From Methylocystis bryophila (GTDB lineage Bacteria; Pseudomonadota; Alphaproteobacteria; Rhizobiales; Beijerinckiaceae), in NCBI RefSeq assembly GCF_027925445.1, contig NZ_AP027149.1:2108001-2172000 (forward strand): a DNA stretch of 64,000 bases, given 5' to 3'. Positions 61,581 through 64,000 of the stretch are shown here, piece after piece (position 1 is the first letter of the stretch; each line of letters begins with the position of its first letter). Under the pieces are notes generated by a model. It was not told the DNA's origin, did no database searches, and saw only the letters and a program-made list of their open reading frames with translations. The position numbers and the translations under genes were made by a program.

Positions 61581-62468
61581 ATGAGCATTCTGATCGACGA
61601 GACGACGCCAATCCTGGTCCAGGGCATCACCGGCGACAAGGGCAGCTTCCACACCAAGGAGATGCTCGATTACGGCAGCAAGGTCGTGGCCGGCGTGACG
61701 CCCGGCAAGGCCGGCAAGGCGATGCATGGCGTGCCGGTCTTCAACACGGTCAAGGACGCCGTGAGGGAGACGGGCGCGACGACGAGCATCACCTTCGTCG
61801 CGCCGCCCTTCGCGGCGGACGCGATCATGGAGGCGGCCGACAGCGGCATTAAGCTGATCTGCTCGATCACCGACGGCATTCCGGCGCAGGACATGATGCG
61901 GGTGAAGCGCTACTTCATGCGCTACCCCAAGGACCGCCGACCCATGATGGTCGGGCCGAACTGCGCCGGCATCATCAGCCCCGGCAAGGCGATGCTCGGC
62001 ATCATGCCCGGCCATATCTACAAGCGTGGCAATGTCGGGCTGATCTCGCGCTCGGGCACGCTTGGCTATGAGGCCGCCTCGCAGCTCAAGGCGCTCGGCT
62101 ACGGCATTTCGACGTCAGTCGGCATCGGCGGCGACCCGATCAACGGCTCCTCCTTCCTCGATCATCTCGTGCTGTTCGACAAGGATCCGGAGACGGCTGC
62201 GGTGCTGATCATCGGCGAGATCGGCGGCCCGCAGGAAGCGGAGGCCGCCGCGTGGATCAAGGACAACTTCTCCAAGCCGGTGATCGGTTTCGTCGCAGGT
62301 CTGACGGCTCCGAAGGGGCGCCGCATGGGGCACGCCGGCGCCATCATCTCGTCGACCGGCGACAGCGCGGCCGAAAAGACCGAGATCATGCGGTCCTTCG
62401 GCCTCGTGGTTGCGCCCAGTCCCTCGGAATTCGGCGAGACCGTCGCAAAGGTGTTGAAGAGCGCCTAG
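61581..62468 (+). CDS. mtkB: Malate-CoA ligase (malate thiokinase) alpha subunit
   Basis: MtkB binds CoA and carries the phosphohistidine. The 295-residue protein has LVQGITGDKGSFHTKEMLDY, MVGPNCAGIISPGKAMLGIM, SRSGTLGYEAASQLKALGYG and the phosphorylated His in RRMGHAGAIIS (residue about 251). GGAGGACAG precedes the ATG. Its TAG stop is part of the palindromic repeat at 62465-62518. mcl (malyl-CoA lyase) would be expected beyond ppc. Confidence 0.93.
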   Translation: MSILIDETTPILVQGITGDKGSFHTKEMLDYGSKVVAGVTPGKAGKAMHGVPVFNTVKDAVRETGATTSITFVAPPFAADAIMEAADSGIKLICSITDGIPAQDMMRVKRYFMRYPKDRRPMMVGPNCAGIISPGKAMLGIMPGHIYKRGNVGLISRSGTLGYEAASQLKALGYGISTSVGIGGDPINGSSFLDHLVLFDKDPETAAVLIIGEIGGPQEAEAAAWIKDNFSKPVIGFVAGLTAPKGRRMGHAGAIISSTGDSAAEKTEIMRSFGLVVAPSPSEFGETVAKVLKSA

Positions 62469-62518
62469 AGCATGTCCCGGAAAGGCGCGAAGTGGTTTTC
62501 CGGTCAAGACATGCTCTC
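62465..62518. repeat. CTAGAGCATGTC palindromic repeat overlapping the mtkB stop
   Basis: CTAGAGCATGTCCCGGAAA at the left pairs with TTTTCCGG...GACATGCTCT at the right. It is the same kind as 39064-39118. A further palindrome, GTCGCGTGG/CCACGCGAT, lies at 62547-62569. The gap 62469-62773 holds no gene. Confidence 0.75.
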
Positions 62519-62631
62519 AGTTCTTGATTTGGAGCTTAGTCCTTTCGGTCGCGTGGTTCCACGCGATCGGGACGCGCTCTAAGGCCTCGTCGGCGCCTGG
62601 CGGCGTAGGCGGATGCGAGGCTTGAAGCGGC

Positions 62632-62680
62632 AGAGCGAATTTTGCGCAAAAGTCGGTCGGCTTTTGCGATGGGAATTCGC
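62632..62680. repeat. GCAAAAGTC...ACTTTTGC-family palindrome before ppc
   Basis: AGAGCGAATTTTGCGCAAAA pairs with the region GGCTTTTGCGATGGGAATTC. It is the sixth member of this family in the window and sits about 95 bases before the ppc start. Confidence 0.7.
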
Positions 62681-62773
62681 ATATTGATCCGGCGATTTTC
62701 TTGATCCGCGAACAATTCCGTTCGATGGACAAGGCGCTACAGGAATTCGCGAGACGAAGGGGATTAAGTCCGC

Positions 62774-64000
62774 ATGAACGACGCCGGTCCCGCATCCTCG
62801 TCCGCTGCGCCCTCGGCTTTCGCGACGCGTTCCGTCAAAGAAGCCTCGGCATGGCTCGTCGAGCAGCTTTTGCTCGTCGTCGAGCGGCAACTGCCGGAGA
62901 TCGCTCCCGTGCTGCGCGGCTTCTCCGCGGGCTCGAAGCTCACCGACTATGAGATGGGCCGCACCCTGCAGGCGCAGGGCATTCTGTTTCAGCTCGTCTC
63001 GATCGCCGAGCAGGCCTATGCGATGCGTCGGCGCCGCCATATCGAGCGAGAGCGTGGGCACGATCAGCTGCTCGGCACCTTCGATCAAGTGCTCGCCGGG
63101 GCGAAGCGGGCGGGCGTCACGGCCGACGAGATCCGGGCGCAGCTTCAGACCCTGCGCATCCGGCCGGTGATCACCGCGCATCCGACCGAAGCCAAGCGCG
63201 TTTCGATCCTGGAGAAGAACCGCAAGATCTATCTCTTGCTGCGCGAGCTCGAGTCCACGCGTTGGACCGACCGTGAACGCAACGCGCTCGGCGCGCAGCT
63301 GCGCGATCAGGTCGAGCTTCTGTTTCTGACCGGCGATCTCCACCTCGAGAAGCCCACGGTCGAGCACGAGGTCGCCTGGGGCCTGCATTTCTTCTCGGAG
63401 ACGATCTTCGATCTTGCTCCCGAGGTCCTCGCGACCTTCGAGCAGGCGCTCGCCAAGCACTATCCCGATGAAACCTTCGAGGTGACGCCCTTCTTCCAGT
63501 TCGGCTCCTGGATCGGCGGCGACCGCGACGGCAATCCCTTCGTCACCAATGCGGTGACGCGCCAGACCATGCGCGACAATGCGCTGGCGAGCCTGAATTA
63601 TTATCGCGGCCGCACCACCGAGCTTGGCCGCATGCTTTCGATCAGCCCGCGCGCCTCGCATATTCCGCAGATGTTGCGCGACGAGCTGGAGAAGCGGCTG
63701 TCGGCCTTGAAGGACGCGAGCTCGATCAGAGCGCGCAACCAGATGGAGCCCTATCGCCAGTTCTGCAATCTCATCCTCTATAAGCTCAATCAGACCCTGC
63801 TCGCGACGCGTGGAGAGCCGACGACCGATCAGCGCTACGCCAACGCCGACGAGCTGATCGCCGATTTCAAATTGATGGAGGCGGCGCTCGCCGAGGGACG
63901 CTCGGCGGCGCTCGCGACCGATCTCGTGCGGCCGCTGCGCCGGGCGGTGGAAGTGTTCCGCTTCTCGACCGTGCGGCTCGACCTGCGCGAGAACACGACG
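62774..64000 (+). CDS. ppc: Phosphoenolpyruvate carboxylase, N-terminal part (cut by window edge)
   Basis: Ppc carboxylates phosphoenolpyruvate to oxaloacetate in the serine cycle. The first 409 residues are seen from ATG 62774 (GAAGGGG upstream). They include the catalytic His motif VITAHPTEAKR near residue 136, the phosphate-binding SWIGGDRDGNPFVT and VRLDLRENT at the window end. Residues 60-120 look like the shorter methylotroph form, without the N-terminal regulatory Ser of plants. The remainder is outside the window. Confidence 0.96.
   Translation, partial: MNDAGPASSSAAPSAFATRSVKEASAWLVEQLLLVVERQLPEIAPVLRGFSAGSKLTDYEMGRTLQAQGILFQLVSIAEQAYAMRRRRHIERERGHDQLLGTFDQVLAGAKRAGVTADEIRAQLQTLRIRPVITAHPTEAKRVSILEKNRKIYLLLRELESTRWTDRERNALGAQLRDQVELLFLTGDLHLEKPTVEHEVAWGLHFFSETIFDLAPEVLATFEQALAKHYPDETFEVTPFFQFGSWIGGDRDGNPFVTNAVTRQTMRDNALASLNYYRGRTTELGRMLSISPRASHIPQMLRDELEKRLSALKDASSIRARNQMEPYRQFCNLILYKLNQTLLATRGEPTTDQRYANADELIADFKLMEAALAEGRSAALATDLVRPLRRAVEVFRFSTVRLDLRENTT

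Noticed and set aside
1..64000. CRISPR arrays, tRNA or rRNA genes, transposases
   Set aside because: No regularly spaced direct repeats, cloverleaf T-loop signatures or DDE/serine recombinase motifs were seen on either strand.

Overview
The window is GC-rich, densely coded DNA from an alphaproteobacterium of the order Hyphomicrobiales. The right end carries a nearly complete serine-cycle locus in the order ftfL, sga, hprA, mtdA, fchA, mtkA, mtkB, ppc, and the left half carries an ethylmalonyl-CoA mutase gene. Together these point to a serine-cycle methylotroph. A type II methanotroph such as Methylocystis or Methylosinus fits best, but no methane monooxygenase lies in the window, so methanotrophy itself is inference.

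Layout. 1-3.3 kb: a truncated TonB-dependent receptor behind a Zur-type palindrome, recA, xseB and a VapBC toxin-antitoxin pair. 3.3-8.5 kb: a small cupin, ethylmalonyl-CoA mutase, the YebC regulator, a LOG-family hydrolase and a small secreted protein. 8.8-14 kb: the betaine-lipid genes btaA-btaB behind a Pho-box-like array, a glutathione transferase, and a glutamate-cysteine ligase-like gene paired with an M14-type peptidase gene. 14-20.3 kb: a YhaO/YhaN (SbcDC-like) nuclease-ATPase pair, comF and a crotonase. 20.3-26.2 kb: heptose and surface-glycan genes (hldD, gmhB, an epimerase, a DUF5672 protein, GT2, GT9), all on the minus strand. 26.7-31.4 kb: a VanX-like dipeptidase, the three-gene transhydrogenase pntAA-pntAB-pntB and a small secreted protein. 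31.8-39.9 kb: parC, ileS (with a palindromic element inside the reading frame), a MOP-type flippase and a glyoxalase II. 39.9-44.8 kb: a UPF0114 membrane protein, a COG0523 metallochaperone GTPase, a candidate 27-residue membrane peptide with its own terminator, and ftsH. 44.9-53.8 kb: sdhE-mfd, an orphan membrane-anchored protein, a tryptophanase-type lyase, a Vgb-like propeller protein, a DMT transporter and msrB. 54.5 kb to the end: the serine-cycle genes.

How the genes fit together. FtfL, MtdA and FchA interconvert formate and methylene-tetrahydrofolate. Sga, HprA, MtkAB and Ppc run the serine cycle, and ethylmalonyl-CoA mutase belongs to the ethylmalonyl-CoA pathway that regenerates glyoxylate. 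The transhydrogenase can supply NADPH. BtaAB, with its putative Pho box, suggests replacement of phospholipids under phosphate limitation. A striking feature of the non-coding DNA is the number of short palindromic repeats of at least six kinds. They sit between operon genes, overlap stop codons, form a four-member cluster at 38.9-39.1 kb, and in one case lie in frame within ileS. No rRNA, tRNA, CRISPR array, transposase or prophage gene was recognised.
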